DNA of 64,000 bases from the NCBI GenBank assembly GCA_018661465.1, contig JABJIC010000035.1, positions 1 through 64,000 of the forward strand, in the 5' to 3' direction. The translations under genes and the position numbers were made by a program. The stretch comes from Gammaproteobacteria bacterium (GTDB lineage: Bacteria > Pseudomonadota > Gammaproteobacteria > Pseudomonadales > Pseudohongiellaceae). The notes under the pieces are model-generated. The model saw nothing but the letters and a program-made list of their open reading frames with translations, was not told the DNA's origin and did no database searches. Below are positions 20,071 through 28,398 of the stretch, piece by piece; positions within the stretch are counted from its first letter, which is position 1, and each line of letters begins with the position of its first letter.

Positions 20071-22092
20071 TTAGTGGGCTCTGCCACCAACTTCTTCATC
20101 GCTTGGCAATGCCATTGCTGTTAGCGAAGATCCAGTCTGCAACATAATGAATTGCCTACCTTCGTGCACCCATGAGCTCATGCCGTATCGGCTTCTAGCA
20201 GGTACTTCGATTTCTGCTTCGATGTTTCCGCTAGCCTTATTAATAGCATAAAGCATTGGAGTGCCATCAGTAGCAGTATCAGAGTAAACCAGCATATTTT
20301 TAGTAACTACCATAGGTACCAGATTGCCAGTTCCTGTATTTCCGATATCGATGCCCTGAAGTGCGGGGTTATTAGCTACCCGTGCTGGAGTTTCTCCTGT
20401 TGGAATCATCCAGGCATGCTCGCCGGTGTTCATGTCGATAGCAGTAATACGGCTATAGGGTGGCTTATACAGGGGTATGCCAGCTGGGTGACGAGGTGCT
20501 CCTGCACCTGGGCCGTTGGCATATTGAGAATAAGTTACACCGGTAGGCTCTGCATATTGTGTGTCAGCTTCTTCACCTGGAACCAGTTGAACGGCGCTAC
20601 AGGCAGTGTGAGAAGAGACATAGAGGTAGCCCGAAACCGGGTCGGCAACCGGAGGAGCCGTGATATTTGCACCACCACCACCACCTGGGCAGAGCATCAT
20701 GCCACGCTTGCCCAAATCGTTGTCTCGATGAAGAGGTGGCAGAAACAATGGCCCGATTTGATAGTCAGCCAAGGCTGTAATAGCTTGCTGACGCAACTCG
20801 GGTGTCCAATCAACCAGATCGTTTATAGCGAGGCCCTGCACATCAAAGGCAGCAGGCTTGCTTGGGAATGGTTGTGTTGCAGATAGCACCTCACCTGGCA
20901 CCAGCGATTGTGTGACTGGTCGATCAATCATTGGCCACAAAGGCTCGCCAGTCAGACGGTTGAACGCATAGACGAAACTCTGCTTGGTAACCTGAGCAAT
21001 GGCAGGAACTTTACCTTGGCCCGGCATATCGAGATCAAGCAGCACTGGAGCTGTTGGGTTGTCATAGTTCCAGATATCGTGTTTCACAGTCTGGTAGTGC
21101 CAGCGTCGTTCACCGGTAGTGGCGTCAAGAGCTATTACGCTAGTTCCGTACAGGTTGTCACCCGGTCGAAATCCACCGTAGTAGTCGATGGTCGCGCCAT
21201 TAGTTGGAATGTAAACCAGGTTGTTCTCAACGTCAGCCGAGATTGGTGCCCAGGAAGAAACATCGCCAGTCCACTGCCAAGCATCGTTTTCCCAGGTTTC
21301 ATGGCCATACTCACCTGGCTTGGGGATTACGTTGAATTTCCATTTTAATGCACCGGTTCGCGCATCATAGGCGAGAATGTCACCAGGAACGTTTTCAATT
21401 CTTGACTGGTTATAACCTTGTTCAGCTGAGTTGCCTACGATAACTGTATCGTTAACAACGATCGGCGGAGAGGAGCCAGTGATGTATCCTCGTTCAAGAG
21501 GAATACCTTCGTATGGATCGTAAGGATGACCGAGGTCAGCCAGTAGATCTACGACACCAGTTTCCGGAAAGCCGTCGATTGGAACGGCGCTACCGAAACC
21601 ATCAAGAGGGGCGCCAGTCTCAGCATCGAGAGCTGTGAGGAAGAAGCCTGGAGTAATCATGTAGATTACGCCGCGTCCATCCACCTCTGCATAGCCGATA
21701 CCTTTACCGTAGTCGGCTCGCATGGAATATTCCCAGCGACCGGTATTTGGTAGTCGATAAGACCAGAGAGTTTCACCACTTTTGGGATCAATCGCTACTA
21801 CGTGGCGGCGTGAGCCGGCAACAGTATAAAGAGTTCCATTGATATAGCTGGGAGTAGAGCGTCCGCTCACTGCTCCCAATGTAGCTCCATCCCACTCCCA
21901 GGCTACTTCCAGATCTCCGAAATTTTCGACTGTGATCTGGTCGGCTTCTGTATAGCGGGTGTGAGCGAAATCATTTCCAAGGGTAGTCCATTCAACTGTG
22001 TCCTGAGCTTGCAGCGTAGCTGCGCCCAGAATGAATGGCCCCAGTAATAAGATCTGTGACACACGTTTGATGATATTTGGGATTATTCTCAT
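20071..22092 (-). CDS. PQQ-dependent dehydrogenase, secreted beta-propeller
   Basis: A 673-residue protein with an N-terminal signal peptide (IIKRVSQILLLGPFILGAATLQAQ) and propeller blades with repeated strand motifs such as VVAIDPKSGETLWSYR, VIALDATTGERRWHYQ and FVYAFNRLTGEPLW. This is the quinoprotein alcohol/glucose-type dehydrogenase family, oxidising alcohols or sugars in the periplasm with PQQ. No CXXCH is present, so electrons must leave through a separate carrier; no cytochrome or pqq biosynthesis gene is adjacent. ATG at 22092 is chosen over upstream starts (22104, 22167) because GAGG lies 6-7 nt before it and it gives a clean signal peptide. Confidence 0.9.
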   Translation of the reverse strand: MRIIPNIIKRVSQILLLGPFILGAATLQAQDTVEWTTLGNDFAHTRYTEADQITVENFGDLEVAWEWDGATLGAVSGRSTPSYINGTLYTVAGSRRHVVAIDPKSGETLWSYRLPNTGRWEYSMRADYGKGIGYAEVDGRGVIYMITPGFFLTALDAETGAPLDGFGSAVPIDGFPETGVVDLLADLGHPYDPYEGIPLERGYITGSSPPIVVNDTVIVGNSAEQGYNQSRIENVPGDILAYDARTGALKWKFNVIPKPGEYGHETWENDAWQWTGDVSSWAPISADVENNLVYIPTNGATIDYYGGFRPGDNLYGTSVIALDATTGERRWHYQTVKHDIWNYDNPTAPVLLDLDMPGQGKVPAIAQVTKQSFVYAFNRLTGEPLWPMIDRPVTQSLVPGEVLSATQPFPSKPAAFDVQGLAINDLVDWTPELRQQAITALADYQIGPLFLPPLHRDNDLGKRGMMLCPGGGGGANITAPPVADPVSGYLYVSSHTACSAVQLVPGEEADTQYAEPTGVTYSQYANGPGAGAPRHPAGIPLYKPPYSRITAIDMNTGEHAWMIPTGETPARVANNPALQGIDIGNTGTGNLVPMVVTKNMLVYSDTATDGTPMLYAINKASGNIEAEIEVPARSRYGMSSWVHEGRQFIMLQTGSSLTAMALPSDEEVGGRAH

Positions 22093-22517
22093 TTCTTGCC
22101 TCATTGAGATATTGTTATTCGAATGCTGTTTTGCACTGATGGCGAGCATGGGAATCTGACTATCCACACCGAGTTTGACTCCGGCCCCCTAAAATACTCA
22201 GATAAAACAACATGTTACAATCCAATAACAGAGGCTGAATGAATATGCTTCACCACCACCAGAGGCTACCGGAAGCGTCGAGCTTTGTCTATTAAGAAAC
22301 ACCTCTATTCTGAGTAGCTAAAAAGCCTTGAAAGCCGCTATCTGCCTAGGATTGAAGAGAATTGGATTAGCCTCCTTTTGGTGTTTTCAAGGTGGCTATT
22401 CAGTCCTTCTTCAGACCCAGAACTGCAGCAAGGATCATCTGGCAGTTTTTATCACTGCTATTGTTCCAGTACAGTCCGATAACAGTCATACAACACAAGC
22501 TTGAGGTGGAAGTAGAA
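22093..22517. other. 425-bp divergent intergenic region
   Basis: It lies between the PQQ dehydrogenase start (minus strand) and the GST-like gene (plus strand). The GST frame is open here from 22392, but the family N-terminus begins later. CCTTGAAA (22326-22333) and TTTCAAGG (22385-22392) form an 8-bp inverted repeat. No convincing promoter, RNA gene or conserved small gene was seen. Confidence 0.4.
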
Positions 22518-23177
22518 TTGAAACTAGTCATCGGAAATAAAAACTACTCGTCGTGGTCCATGAGGCCCTGGATTCTTCTAAAATATTTTGATGTTGATTT
22601 TGAAGAGATATCGGTGGATCTCTTTGTTGATGGATATGATGACGAACTGGCAAAATTCTCACCCCACGGCAAGGTTCCGGTTCTGTTAGATGGTGAGCAC
22701 AGGATTTGGGATTCTCTGGCTATCTGCGAATACGTCTCCGAAAAGTATCTTTCCGGTGCGGCACTACCAGAGGAGCTACACGCCCGTGCGCGCTGTCGAA
22801 GCTATTGCAGCGAAATGCACAGTGGCTTTCATTCCATAAGAAATGAATTACCTATGAATTGCCGTGCTCAGCGTCTTGTTGAATTCAGTGCAGGCTCTCT
22901 GGCTGATATCAAGCGGATTGATACGCTCTGGATGGAGGCTCGGAGTAAAGTGGAAGCAGAAGGAGAATACCTATTCGGTGATTTTTCCTTAGCGGATTGT
23001 CTCTACGCTCCAGTAGTGATGCGTTTTCATTGTTATAGGGCTTCTTTATCGGAAGTCAGTCAGCGGTATATGCAGGCTATTTTGGATAATTCGGCAGTAA
23101 GAAACTGGTGTGAGGAGGCTCGAGCAGAAACTCAAATTCTGCCAGATTTCGAGATTGGGACAGAAATATCAGACTGA
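22518..23177 (+). CDS. glutathione S-transferase family protein
   Basis: A 219-residue GST-like protein. The N-terminal thioredoxin-like domain begins KLVIGNKNYSSWSMRPWILL, with the candidate catalytic serines in NYSSWS, then HGKVPVLLDGEHRIWDSLAICEY holding the conserved cis-Pro and glutathione-binding acidic residue. The helical C-terminal domain has GDFSLADCLYAPV. A TTG start at 22518 is chosen, with GAGGTGG 8 nt upstream; the frame is open to GTG 22392, but those residues do not fit the family. Likely cytosolic; substrate unknown. Confidence 0.85.
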   Translation: MKLVIGNKNYSSWSMRPWILLKYFDVDFEEISVDLFVDGYDDELAKFSPHGKVPVLLDGEHRIWDSLAICEYVSEKYLSGAALPEELHARARCRSYCSEMHSGFHSIRNELPMNCRAQRLVEFSAGSLADIKRIDTLWMEARSKVEAEGEYLFGDFSLADCLYAPVVMRFHCYRASLSEVSQRYMQAILDNSAVRNWCEEARAETQILPDFEIGTEISD

Positions 23178-23369
23178 TTCTATGATTTTTGCTCATTTGC
23201 GGGAATATTGCCTCAAGCCATCGGATTATCTGGTGTTAATCCCCCATATTTAGTTAATTTCTCTTAAAGAATACCGATACAAATGACTAGAGCTGGTTTT
23301 TTATCAGGCCTTCGTGGTGTTTGCTGAAAAACCAATTTATTCATCGGCTAACGGCAGGGGTCATGCTAA

Positions 23370-23555
23370 ATGTATCTGGATTATTATTCCCTGGATCGGC
23401 ATCCATTTCGTATTACTCCGGATACTTCGCTGTTCTTTGCTGGTGGCAATCAGGGCAGAGGCGTTGTTCTCGACGCCATGCTATTTGCCATTGAAAATGG
23501 AGAAGGTATTCTCAAAGTGGTGGGGGAAGTTGGTAGTGGTAAGACTATGCTCTGA
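23370..23555 (+). pseudogene. MshM/ExeA-type AAA ATPase, N-terminal fragment
   Basis: 61 residues starting MYLDYYSLDRHPFRITPDTS and reaching ILKVVGEVGSGKTML, which is the N-terminus and Walker A of the ExeA/GspA/MshM ATPase family (MSHA pilus or type II secretion biogenesis). A TGA follows immediately after Walker A, so the rest of the ATPase, normally at least 200 residues, is missing. The sequence beyond it belongs to a pilin-like gene in another frame. It is the left side of a deletion junction and cannot be functional as an ATPase. Confidence 0.85.
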
Positions 23556-23989
23556 CTGCACGGGGAGCAAGCTGGGCTGCTGTTAGCGCCGGTGACGCTG
23601 ACGGGCGCCTAGAAGTTGCGACAAATGCCGCATTCACAGGTACAGGCGAGTCTGGTGCATTCTGGCAGCAGCTGAAGGCAGCGGGCTTTATTTCTGGAAA
23701 CCCGGCAGATGTAGGCCGTCTTGCACTTCCTACTAACTCCTGGGGTGGTGTAATGGGAATTCTTGCATCGAATATGGGTGGCAACCTGACAGGTACCAAG
23801 GTTTGTTTGAGCCAGGTTCCTGGTTCTGCTGCTATCTCTATCGATGGTGAGCTGGATGATGGCCTGGGTGCTACAGGACGCTTAAGAGCTACTCAAGGAA
23901 CTGGTGGTACTAACACTAATCCTTCCAATACAGCTCTTGCGACACCTTATTCTGAAGACAATGTATATACTCTTTGTTACAGGATATAA
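23549..23989 (+). pseudogene. prepilin-like protein, C-terminal fragment
   Basis: 146 codons in the frame -1 to the ATPase fragment: ALTARGASWAAVSAGDADGR, then SGAFWQQLKAAGFISGNPAD, GGVMGILASNMGG and a C-terminal half with two cysteines, ending YTLCYRI. The GDADGR...FWQQLKAAGFI pattern is that of type IV prepilin-like proteins. The N-terminal leader and hydrophobic helix are missing, with no start or ribosome site. It is the right side of the deletion junction. Bases 23549-23554 (GCTCTG) fit both genes and may be the microhomology used. Confidence 0.75.
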
Positions 23990-24067
23990 GTAGTTACAGA
24001 ATAAAGGCTGGTTGATCTTTACAGCCAGTTCCCTAGCTAGATTTTTGGTTTAGTTAGAGAAAATGAG

Positions 24068-24101
24068 AAACCCGATTACTGCGAAGTGGTCGGGTTTTTT
24101 C
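24068..24101. terminator. intrinsic terminator between the pilin remnant and lspA
   Basis: A 13-bp stem (24068-24080 with 24085-24097, two G-U pairs) capped by GCGA and followed by TTTTTTC. Between convergent genes; on the minus strand it is followed by TTTCTCATTTT, so it may serve both. Confidence 0.9.
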
Positions 24102-24124
24102 TTGTGTGTAGATTGTCGGTTCGT

Positions 24125-24643
24125 TTATTTCTCTAGATCAGTCTGCTTAGAGTCGAGAAAAAAGCTGTAAAAGAGAAGGGGCCAGATGCCTACATGAATC
24201 ATTACATCTGCTGTATTGAATACATAGTTCCAATAGGGGATATGCTGTATATCGATGAAGTCGATAACACTACCATAGAGGAATCGGTCCAGGATATTAC
24301 TGGCGCCACCTCCGACGACAAAAGCAAAGCAAACGTATTCGTGTCGCTTAATCGAAGCGCTTAACCAGAGATAGGCAATCACGGCTAGTAACAGACCAAT
24401 GCTAATAGTTACGAACAGCCATCCCATTCCCTGAAGCATGCCAAACACACCACCATGATTCCTCACATGGGTAAAGTGTATAAGACTGCTTAGTTCTATT
24501 GTGGAGTTTTGAGGAATAGCACTATTGACCCAATAACCAATCGCCTGAGAAATACTTACGACAGATATTGAGATCAGGAAAAACAATCCTAGATTTAATG
24601 TTTTATTGTTTACTGAATTGTTTTTTATGGGATGAGTGCTCAC
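24125..24643 (-). CDS. lspA: signal peptidase II-like protein (divergent LspA)
   Basis: A 172-residue membrane protein with four hydrophobic segments. The LspA signatures are present: HVRNHGGVFGML, GGGASNILDRFLYGSVIDFIDI and YVFNTADVMI, which include both aspartates of the catalytic dyad. In the first membrane segment, the place of the usual DQxxKYWV is taken by SQAIGYWV, so the conserved Asp and Lys are absent. The enzyme would cleave lipoprotein signal peptides after diacylglyceryl addition. It is not next to ileS as usual but follows a histidine phosphatase gene by 15 nt, suggesting a second, specialised copy. GTG start. Confidence 0.8.
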   Translation of the reverse strand: MSTHPIKNNSVNNKTLNLGLFFLISISVVSISQAIGYWVNSAIPQNSTIELSSLIHFTHVRNHGGVFGMLQGMGWLFVTISIGLLLAVIAYLWLSASIKRHEYVCFAFVVGGGASNILDRFLYGSVIDFIDIQHIPYWNYVFNTADVMIHVGIWPLLFYSFFLDSKQTDLEK

Positions 24644-24658
24644 TGAATATTGATCCTG

Positions 24659-25273
24659 TTAACTGCCTTTGCTTATAGCTTGATCGGCATATTGAAGTAT
24701 TTCGCTACTGCCATCAGCTTTAAAACGAACGATGCTATGGGCACAATTGTGCATTAAGGGAGGCGCCCACAGCTCGTGCATCGACCTGCCTTCGACATGA
24801 CTTAGGAATGCCTTGATTAACGCACCGTGGCTGACGATGGCTACTTGTTTCTGGGGGAACGCTTCGATCATAGGCGTTACCGCTCCAACAGCTCTGTCTT
24901 GTAGATCGAAAAATGATTCTGCCCCCTCCACATTAAATAGATGAGGCTCCTCCCAGAAGTGTCGGTAGGAGTCGGGCTGCTGAACTTCTATATCAGCATA
25001 GAGATGTCCTTCCCATGGTCCCAGGAAAATTTCTCTAAGAGAATCAAGATACTCTATGTTTTGTTGGAACTGCGGAAAGGCATGTTCTGCCGTTTGTCGA
25101 GTTCTTTTTGAAGAGCTACAGAAAATTTTGTCGAATCTCAGCTGTGAAATTTTCTGACCTAAGCCCTTCGCTTGTTCTATGCCCAGTTCGGTTAATTCGG
25201 ACTCGCTCTGACCCTGAACTCTGCGTTCTTCATTCCAGTTGGTTTGCCCGTGTCGTATTAAATGTAATTCCAT
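24659..25273 (-). CDS. histidine phosphatase family protein (phosphoglycerate mutase-like)
   Basis: A 204-residue protein beginning MELHLIRHGQTNWNEERRVQGQ, with the catalytic RHG, and VAIVSHGALIKAFL with the second histidine. TELGIEQAKGLGQKI and SSKRTRQTAEHAF are typical of the family. It may be a phosphatase of small phosphorylated metabolites rather than a mutase. It follows glpK by 10 nt in what looks like a glpK-phosphatase-lspA operon. Confidence 0.9.
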   Translation of the reverse strand: MELHLIRHGQTNWNEERRVQGQSESELTELGIEQAKGLGQKISQLRFDKIFCSSSKRTRQTAEHAFPQFQQNIEYLDSLREIFLGPWEGHLYADIEVQQPDSYRHFWEEPHLFNVEGAESFFDLQDRAVGAVTPMIEAFPQKQVAIVSHGALIKAFLSHVEGRSMHELWAPPLMHNCAHSIVRFKADGSSEILQYADQAISKGS

Positions 25274-25283
25274 GATTTTGGAT

Positions 25284-26762
25284 TCAGCTCCGTGTGCGCT
25301 CTATGGCTTTTTCCCATCCCTTGTATTGTTGTTCTCTCCACTGTTCGTTTTTTTCAGGAGAAAATGTCCGCTCCAGCTGCCATTTGGAGCTTAATGATTC
25401 AAGGGATTCGAACACGCCGATATGGAGGCCCGCCATGTAGGCAGCCCCCAGTGCGGTAGTTTCGGTGATCCGCGGGCGATAAACTTCACAGTCGAGCAGG
25501 TCAGCCATTTTCTGTAGAACGTAATTGTTTTTAACCATGCCGCCATCTACTCGAAGGCTTTCCAGTTTTCCGCCATCAGAATTTATCGCGTTCACTAGAT
25601 CCTTGGTCTGGTAGACTACCGACATCAAGGCTGCAGTTACGATTTCTTTTTTTCCTGTATCCCTGGTCATGCCATAGATAGCGGCTCTGGCTTCAGTATC
25701 CCAATAAGGAGCACCGAGACCAGTAAAAGCTGGAACTAAAAAAACCTTAAGATCATCTGAACATTGCTCTGCCAGTGATTCCGATTCGCTAGCATCTTTG
25801 ATTATTTGCAGGCCATCTCTTACCCACTGCATAGTAGCACCAGCCATGAAGATACTACCTTCAACTGCGTAGCTGGTTTCACCGTTAAGCCTGTAGGCAA
25901 CGGTACTCAGCAATCGATTACTCGACTTTATCATTTCGGCACCGGTGTTCATTAAGAGAAAGCAACCGGTACCATAGGTGCTTTTAGTCATTCCTGATTC
26001 GAAACAACACTGGCCAAATGCGGCAGCCTGCTGATCACCAATCACCCCTGTAATAGGAATTTCACTTCCTAAGATTTCGGCATCACAGACCCCGAAGTCT
26101 GCTGCGCAGTCCTTGACCTCGGGCAGTATCGAGAGAGGAATATTAAACAGCGTCAATAAATCTTCATCCCACTGCTGACTACTGATATTGAATAACATGG
26201 TGCGAGAAGCATTGGTGGCATCAGTACAATGACTCTTTCCCTGAGTGAGCTTCCACAGCAAAAAGCAATCCACTGTTCCAAAAGCTAGTTTGCCGTCTTC
26301 GGCTTTCTCTCGTGCACCGGGAATTGAATCCAGAATCCAGGCTAGTTTGGACGCAGAAAAATAGGGGTCGAGCAGCAACCCTGTCTTCTCTTGAATAGTT
26401 TCTTCCAGTCCTTGATCTCGCAGGGTTTCGCAGAATTTTGCTGTACGTCGATCCTGCCAGACTATTGCTCTGTGAATTGGCTTGCCGCTTTCACGATCCC
26501 AGACAATTGTGGTCTCTCGCTGATTAGTAATGCCAATACAAGCGATGTCCTGCGCCTGAATGCCCGCGTTGTTAATGGCAAGCTTGCAACTGTCTAGAGT
26601 TGTAGTCCAGATTTCTTCGGCATCATGCTCAACCCAGCCGTCATCTGGAAAGAACTGAGTAAATTCCTGCTGACCAGTGGAGATTATTGACGCTTCAGAG
26701 TCGAAAAGAATGGCTCGACTGCTGGTTGTGCCTTGGTCTATTGATAAAATATATTGATTCAA
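25284..26762 (-). CDS. glpK: glycerol kinase
   Basis: A 492-residue FGGY-family kinase starting [59 protein letters not shown] (as two adjoining motifs), [13 protein letters not shown] and the C-terminal [10 protein letters not shown] and [11 protein letters not shown] are diagnostic. It phosphorylates glycerol to sn-glycerol-3-phosphate. The start at 26762 is a TTG with weak ribosome-site sequence. It is divergent from glpD, which uses its product. No glpF facilitator is seen nearby. Confidence 0.97.
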   Translation of the reverse strand: MNQYILSIDQGTTSSRAILFDSEASIISTGQQEFTQFFPDDGWVEHDAEEIWTTTLDSCKLAINNAGIQAQDIACIGITNQRETTIVWDRESGKPIHRAIVWQDRRTAKFCETLRDQGLEETIQEKTGLLLDPYFSASKLAWILDSIPGAREKAEDGKLAFGTVDCFLLWKLTQGKSHCTDATNASRTMLFNISSQQWDEDLLTLFNIPLSILPEVKDCAADFGVCDAEILGSEIPITGVIGDQQAAAFGQCCFESGMTKSTYGTGCFLLMNTGAEMIKSSNRLLSTVAYRLNGETSYAVEGSIFMAGATMQWVRDGLQIIKDASESESLAEQCSDDLKVFLVPAFTGLGAPYWDTEARAAIYGMTRDTGKKEIVTAALMSVVYQTKDLVNAINSDGGKLESLRVDGGMVKNNYVLQKMADLLDCEVYRPRITETTALGAAYMAGLHIGVFESLESLSSKWQLERTFSPEKNEQWREQQYKGWEKAIERTRS

Positions 26763-26866
26763 TGGGCTGTCCCAATGGGAATTTGTCTGTCTGAAAGCAT
26801 GTTACACTAAAGCCAGTTTTTTCGGCATCTTGTTATAGTTTTCTCTAAGGGTTTGGAAACGCGAGA

Positions 26867-28360
26867 GTGAGTAAATCCAATTCTGAATATGATCTTCTGG
26901 TTATCGGGGGTGGCATCAATGGAGCAGGTATTGCGGCTGATGCGGCGGGCCGTGGTCTTGATGTTGTTCTATGTGAGAAAGGCGATCTCGCTTCAGCGAC
27001 TTCATCCAGTAGCTCAAAATTAATTCATGGAGGCCTGCGCTATCTCGAACAATATGAATTTAGTATGGTTCGAAAGTCCTTAAAGGAAAGAGAATTACTT
27101 TCCGGTCTCGCCCAACACATAATTCGACCCCTTGCATTTAACATTCCCCAACTTCCACATTCCCGCAATTCCATGCTGATTAGAGCCGGGTTGTTTCTTT
27201 ATGACTATATCGCTCCACGTAAACGCTTCAAAAATTCTCGACGTATCTCCTTCGGTGACGATAGCCCTCTCAATGCGGCGATAAGAAAGGGGTTTGAGTA
27301 TTGGGATGCTCAAGTGGATGATGCTCGCTTGGTTGTGCTTAATGCTATTCAGGCTGAAGCCCATGGCGCTCAAATTTTAACCAGAACAGAATGCACAGGG
27401 ATGAGGGCAACGGAACAGGGATGGACGGTGACTGTCAGGGACAATCAAAGCGAAGAAGAATATGAGCTTAACTGCAAGGCTATTGTAAATGCTACTGGTC
27501 CCTGGGTTGCGGATGTAGCTGAAAGCTTGAGTAAAGAGCCGGCCCATCATGGAATTAGGCTGGTGAAGGGAAGTCACATTATCGTGCCTAAAATACATGA
27601 TGGGGAACAAGCTTTTTTGCTACAACATCATGATGGGCGCGTGGTTTTTGTCATGCCCTACTTACAAGAGTTCTCACTCATTGGTACCACGGAGGAAGAA
27701 TTTACCGGCGAGTTGGAGAATGTGGAAATTTCCCAGGCAGAAACTACTTATCTAATCTCCATCGTCAATCTCTATTTTAAAAAAGATGTATTGCAACAAG
27801 ATATCGTGCACAGTTTTTCTGGAGTTCGTCCTCTAATCGATGAGCAGGAAAAAGATGCGAGTAAAGTGTCCCGAGGTTTTCGCCTCGAAATACAAACAAA
27901 GCCTCAGCCGATGCTGTCGGTATACGGAGGAAAAGTAACCAGTTACCGCTTGCTGGCGGAACACGCAGTAAACAAGCTGGAGCAGTTCTTCCCTAAAATG
28001 GGGGCCAGCTGGACCAACAAGGCTAAACTTCCCGGAGGCGATTTCGATATACCGGAAGAACTGTTCAAGGAACTGGTGTCTGTCTATGGATGGTTGGGGC
28101 CAGACGTTATTGGTCGCTGGTTGAATAGTTACGGTACCCTTAGTTTTGATATTGTGAAGGGGACTAATTCACTTGCAGATATGGGCGTAAAATTCGGACA
28201 TAGTCTCTATCAGAGAGAAGTGGACTATCTCTGCAAGCACGAATGGGCTCGAAATGCTGACGATATACTTTGGCGGCGCAGCAAGCTGGGCCTCTATTTG
28301 GATGACGCTGAAAAGCGTTCCTTGGAAAATTACATCAAACAATCGTATCCGGTGAGCTAA
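26867..28360 (+). CDS. glpD: aerobic glycerol-3-phosphate dehydrogenase
   Basis: A 497-residue FAD enzyme with the dinucleotide motif LLVIGGGINGAGIAADAAGRG near the N-terminus (read as two motifs), the ATSSSSSKLIHGGLRYLEQYEF signature and LPGGDF in the C-terminal domain. It oxidises glycerol-3-phosphate to dihydroxyacetone phosphate at the inner membrane and feeds ubiquinone. GTG start at 26867. It is divergent from glpK across 104 bp, which likely holds both promoters; no clear GlpR site was recognised. Confidence 0.96.
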   Translation: MSKSNSEYDLLVIGGGINGAGIAADAAGRGLDVVLCEKGDLASATSSSSSKLIHGGLRYLEQYEFSMVRKSLKERELLSGLAQHIIRPLAFNIPQLPHSRNSMLIRAGLFLYDYIAPRKRFKNSRRISFGDDSPLNAAIRKGFEYWDAQVDDARLVVLNAIQAEAHGAQILTRTECTGMRATEQGWTVTVRDNQSEEEYELNCKAIVNATGPWVADVAESLSKEPAHHGIRLVKGSHIIVPKIHDGEQAFLLQHHDGRVVFVMPYLQEFSLIGTTEEEFTGELENVEISQAETTYLISIVNLYFKKDVLQQDIVHSFSGVRPLIDEQEKDASKVSRGFRLEIQTKPQPMLSVYGGKVTSYRLLAEHAVNKLEQFFPKMGASWTNKAKLPGGDFDIPEELFKELVSVYGWLGPDVIGRWLNSYGTLSFDIVKGTNSLADMGVKFGHSLYQREVDYLCKHEWARNADDILWRRSKLGLYLDDAEKRSLENYIKQSYPVS

Positions 28361-28398
28361 AGCCTTTCTCGGTTCAAAAATTAAACGTGGTGTTATCT

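Noticed and set aside
23314..23586. 90-codon open frame overlapping the ATPase fragment
   Set aside because: It is in a different frame from the recognisable ATPase and resembles nothing; shadow of the scar.
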